Shown here in pieces: positions 60,402 through 64,000 of a DNA stretch of 64,000 nt. Source of the stretch: Phoenix dactylifera (lineage: Eukaryota; Streptophyta; Magnoliopsida; Arecales; Arecaceae); contig NW_024067820.1 in the NCBI RefSeq assembly GCF_009389715.1, forward strand, positions 62,001 through 126,000. The letters are read 5' to 3'. The translations under genes and the position numbers were made by a program. How positions within the stretch are numbered: the stretch's first letter is position 1; each line of letters starts with the position of its first letter. Under the pieces are notes generated by a model, which was not told the origin of the DNA, searched no databases, and saw only the letters and a list, made by a program, of their open reading frames with translations.

Positions 60402-62792
60402 TGTCACGCCCCGAACCCGGGGCCTGGGACGCGAGTAGACGCCGCGCACCTGCAGGGCGGACCCCACAGGCATGCAAGGCAGATAAATCAGATCAACCAT
60501 CAATAACTAAATGAAAATAAATTCCAGCTTTCATATCAAATGTCTACATATACATATGTCAAAAGAAAAGTCAATATCTACTAGCTAAATACATCATGAT
60601 CACTCCATCCCGTAATCCCTATAATCATATGTCATCACCTGCAAAAATGTAAACAGTAGGAGTGAGCTAACAGCTTAGTAGGCAACATCATGCAATAAAG
60701 TCATCATATAATATGTCATGATGCATATGAAAAGCAGCTAAAACTCATAAATTCAAAAATCCACACGACAACCCGTAAACCCGATCCGAGACTCAAAATA
60801 ACTCAACCGCATGACTACGGCCACATCACCCAGTGGCATGGTTACACCGAAGTGCCAATACAACTCTCCGCAAAGCCGCTCCACTAAGCCAACGCACCAC
60901 TGTGCCGCACCCCCTGGTGCCAATCTCACGCTCCACCGAGCCGCTCCGAAGAGCAAAACGCACCCCTGTGCCGCCACTATTCTATCATCGGTGGTCGCGG
61001 TGTCGGAACTAGTTCCTCAGTACAAGTCGACAGGGCCAACGTATCATCCCATTGGCGGGGCCTAGACTATAGTCACGCAGTTTTAAAAAAATCAAAAAAT
61101 CAACTTTCCACATGGTAAATTTCCAAATCAAAGTCATGATCATGCTCCCAATAGTAAAACACATAACAGTTTATGAAATTAAATATTTAATTCTAATTCT
61201 AACACATAATGCCAATAATAAATCATAACATCAACATATGCAAGATACATGTTAAAATTCTACTTTAAAGCAATAGGTCACCTACCTGGGCTAACTTAAA
61301 AAAATTCCTGCCACAGATATCACGAACCCCTGATTAAACATAAACATTAATTATTTAATTAATTAAGAAACATAATTTAAACTATTTCCAACCCCTTAAA
61401 CTTCTAAGTTCATAGATCCAAGAATGGGTCCCCAAGATCAAACGTAGACCCTAAGAATAAGTAAACCAAAACCCCAAAATCAGAATCCTTTAAACCCAAA
61501 ACCAATTGTGGCCCAAAACAAATTAGGCCCAATTGAACCAAACCAGATTACAGGTCCAGATCAGATCTCAGGCCCAAACCAAACCAGCCCACAGATCCAA
61601 TCAGATCCAACTCAGCCCAAAAACAGATCCCCAGCCTAACCCAAACCAGATCTGATCAGACCAGATTGGATTAAATCTTAACAAATCAGATTACACTCAA
61701 ATCAGACCAACCCAAATTTCTGACTCAGATTCAGACCTAAAAACCAATTCCAATCCGAAGCTGATTATTCAGATTGCAACTCAAACTCAATCCATCCTAC
61801 TGAGTACTGGTTCAATCAGACCATAACAAAACCCATTCACTCAAACTCAGATCAAACCCAATTCAAGGAATAGGTGGAACCGGTTCATAGCGTGAACCGG
61901 TTCATGGTCTGATCCACACTACTCCAACCCAAGTTCAGACCAAATCCACAGTCAGAAAACGGTTCAATCAGATCAGGGTTTGTTTGTGTTTTGTTTGAGA
62001 CACAAACAGGGAACGAAAATCAAAACAAGAAAAACACCTAGGAAGAAGAAGGAAGAAGAAGAAGAAGAAGAAAAAGGGGAAGAAAAATAAGAAGGGGAAG
62101 AAAGGAAGAAGGGAGGGTGGCTGGTGGTTCCGATCGGCCTTCGGCGGCCGACCGTGGCCCTCGGCGGTGGCGCTCGGCCAGCCGCCGTCGGCCACGCCGC
62201 TGTCACGAACAGCGCGGAAGAAAAGAAGAAAAGAAGAAGGAGAGGAAGAAAGGGAGGGAAGAGAGAGGCCGGGGCTGGAAAGCCCGGCCCCCCGTTCGTC
62301 CACCTCCGGCCGAACTCGTTTCGGCCCGGATTGACCCCGGCCGGCCACCGTCGGCCGGCCGAATCTCACAAAAACTTCTCCGAAATAGGGGAAGTGAAAC
62401 TGATTAACATACCTTCATTCCTCTCCCCTTAAATCCATAAAAAGGTAGTAAATAGGTTGTCTTTCTCACCTCCGGTCGTCGACGAGTGGATTCCCGGCGG
62501 CGACGGTGGCTCCGGTGACGACGGTGGCTCCGGCGATCCTCTCAAAAAGAGGGAAAAAGAAGAGGAGAAAAGATTCAAATTTTAGAGGGATGGGGGCTCC
62601 TCCGAGAGTTCTCAAACTCCCTTTAACGAAGAGAGAGGGAGGGGAGAGGGGTGCGGGGAGGTTTCGCTGGCCGTTCGGCCGGCGTGGTGATCGTGGGGAT
62701 GACCACGATGATGAAACTGAAGTCGGCACCCATTGCTGACTTCAGTTCGTTGGGCCCAAGGACGGGCCCAACACAAATTTCAGGTCTTTACA
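60402..62792 (-). repeat. 5' LTR of the chromovirus (right copy)
   Basis: 2391 bp, TGTCACGCCCCGAACCCGGG to TCTTTACA on the plus strand. Over the first 500 bp it differs from the left copy at about 16 sites, mostly transitions. The later part looks closer. Confidence 0.92.
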
Positions 62793-64000
62793 TATATATT
62801 ACTCATCAATGTAGCACTGTCCTATATTTCTTGACTACTCCCACCCTTTAGGAGAAAAAAAGAAAAAAAAAAAAACTTTAGTTTCTTTTGTACTGACTTG
62901 AGCTATAGGAAAGATTTCCAGGAATGCTTGTCCAAGCAAGACTTTTGATGCTGGCTACTTGAGTTGACACTGGCATTCTGTTCAAAAGATGGGAGAGGGT
63001 TCCCACAAAGGCAAGAATTGCGTAAACTCTAGATCTCAACCACTATCTTATTGTCAGGAAGATCAAGGAAGAGCATTTAGCTGTTATTGTTGAAGGTGTA
63101 CTGGGTGCTCCTAAAGTTGCAGAATTGTCGTCCTAGATGCTGGTTTAAATCTTCAGGCTGAGTCATGCCAGTGTCCAAGAGGTCCCCAAACCAAGTATTT
63201 TGACACCCCTATCTCCTGCTTCCCCTAGCTAACTGTCACCCAGTTAGCTATGTTGGCTTGGCGCTGATGTGGTGGTGGATGAGTTTAAAGATGTTACTTC
63301 CTTCAAAGAAGAAGAAGAAGAAGGAGCGGAATCTAAATCAGTCATGAATATGTATCTAGTTTCAAGGCACGCAACTAGTCTTTAAAAGACTAATTTTGAA
63401 CCACAAAAATTACCTGGTTCTTTAAGCATATGATTAGATACCAAATTATGTCATATTTGAACTTTTAGTTTCTTTTGTCTCTGAGCAGAAAAAAAGAATT
63501 GGCAAGTTGGGAATGTGTGCATGTATGACTTTAAATTGAACAGCCTAGAGTGAGGCTGTTCTAAGGATTTATAGAATTTTTAACTAGTTATAATACTTTC
63601 TTGGTTGATTTTGATTTTCCTAGACTGCTTGGGGATCCTAGACTGCTTCCTACTTTTACTTTCTGCTTCTTATTTCTTCCTCATCTGATATTTTTAACCC
63701 CTTCAACTTTCAGCCCCACTCTATTTACGGGGCTATGCCCATTTGTTATTTCCAATAGTTGATTTTTTGGGGGAGTTTGTGTTTGGAAATTCTATGGACC
63801 TGAATTTAATGCTGAAGGTTACATTTTAGTAGGCCAAGCATGGGCTTGCTTCATGAATTGAAATATGCATGCATCAAAATAAGCTAAAGATGATATATTG
63901 TTTGTGTAAAAATGGGTTTGCAATGCTGCCTTAATTTATAGGAATATGTGTATGTGGTATCTCTTGTACTTTTCTATTCCTAACTTCATGACTTGGTAAA
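62793..64000. other. Sequence after the chromovirus, no gene seen
   Basis: T-rich and intron-like on the plus strand. If the gene at 51154 continues to the right, this is still intron. No later exon of it is recognisable up to the window end. Confidence 0.35.

Larger units (their letters stand above)
53084..62792 (-). mobile_element. Ty3/Gypsy chromovirus, Tekay/Del type, nearly full length
   Basis: A 9.7 kb element on the minus strand with LTRs at both ends. Order: 5' LTR (right), methionine-tRNA primer site, gag with three zinc knuckles, protease, reverse transcriptase, RNase H, integrase, chromodomain-like tail, weak polypurine tract, 3' LTR (left). Long LTRs of about 2.4 kb, the tRNA-Met site and an integrase ending in a chromodomain point to the Tekay/Del lineage. 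It looks structurally complete but is broken in its coding part, with roughly half a dozen or more breaks. LTRs differ at about 3% of sites by eye, which suggests an insertion one to a few million years old depending on the rate used. The flanking 5-mers CAGAT and TATAT do not match well, so no clean target duplication is visible. Confidence 0.93.

Overview
This looks like a nuclear window from a flowering plant, most likely a monocot and possibly a palm; the species guess is inference. Evidence: genes split by GT-AG introns, intronless PPR and ATL-type RING genes, an Au-like SINE, a chromovirus with an initiator-methionine tRNA primer site, and long AT-rich spacers full of decayed transposons. 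Recognisable genes fill only a small part of the 64 kb.

Layout. 0.8-1.6 kb: LINE fragment. 2.3-2.9 kb: short hAT-like element made of an iterated motif. 3.6-4.2 kb: TRIM-like miniature LTR element with an internal duplication. 4.5-7.8 kb: five-exon gene for ribosomal protein eL19 (RPL19), with TATA box, site II and telo-box elements. 10.4-12.1 kb: intronless P-class PPR gene, followed by about 6 kb of T-rich, intron-like DNA. 18.9-19.5 kb (minus strand): two-exon gene for a 174-residue plant protein of unknown function. 20-30 kb: gene-free and AT-rich, with a candidate Helitron end, a Gypsy end fragment, a small TRIM-like LTR and an old 1.65 kb non-autonomous LTR element.

30.4-46.4 kb: four intronless ATL-type RING-H2 genes, all on the plus strand (299, 165, 149 and 135 aa). 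The last three are short and alike. Between them lie a MITE, a CACTA end, an unrecognised coding fossil, an Au-like SINE and a four-copy minisatellite. This array is the most biologically interesting part of the window.

47.4-47.8 kb: a PPR gene fragment abuts the 3' end of a LINE. 51.15-51.67 kb: two 5' exons of a gene that appears to continue beyond the window; from memory they resemble the N terminus of a PHS1-type dual-specificity phosphatase, unverified. 53.1-62.8 kb: a 9.7 kb Ty3/Gypsy chromovirus (Tekay/Del type, minus orientation) with about 2.4 kb LTRs. If the exon model holds, it lies in a very large intron. The last 1.2 kb holds no gene I can see.

The genes do not form a pathway: translation (RPL19), organelle RNA processing (PPR) and ubiquitin ligation at membranes (ATL cluster) are independent. 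I saw no clearly new biological system. The best leads are the ATL array, the TRIM-like family with three loci, the uncharacterised 174-aa protein and the unidentified coding fossil near 38.4 kb.
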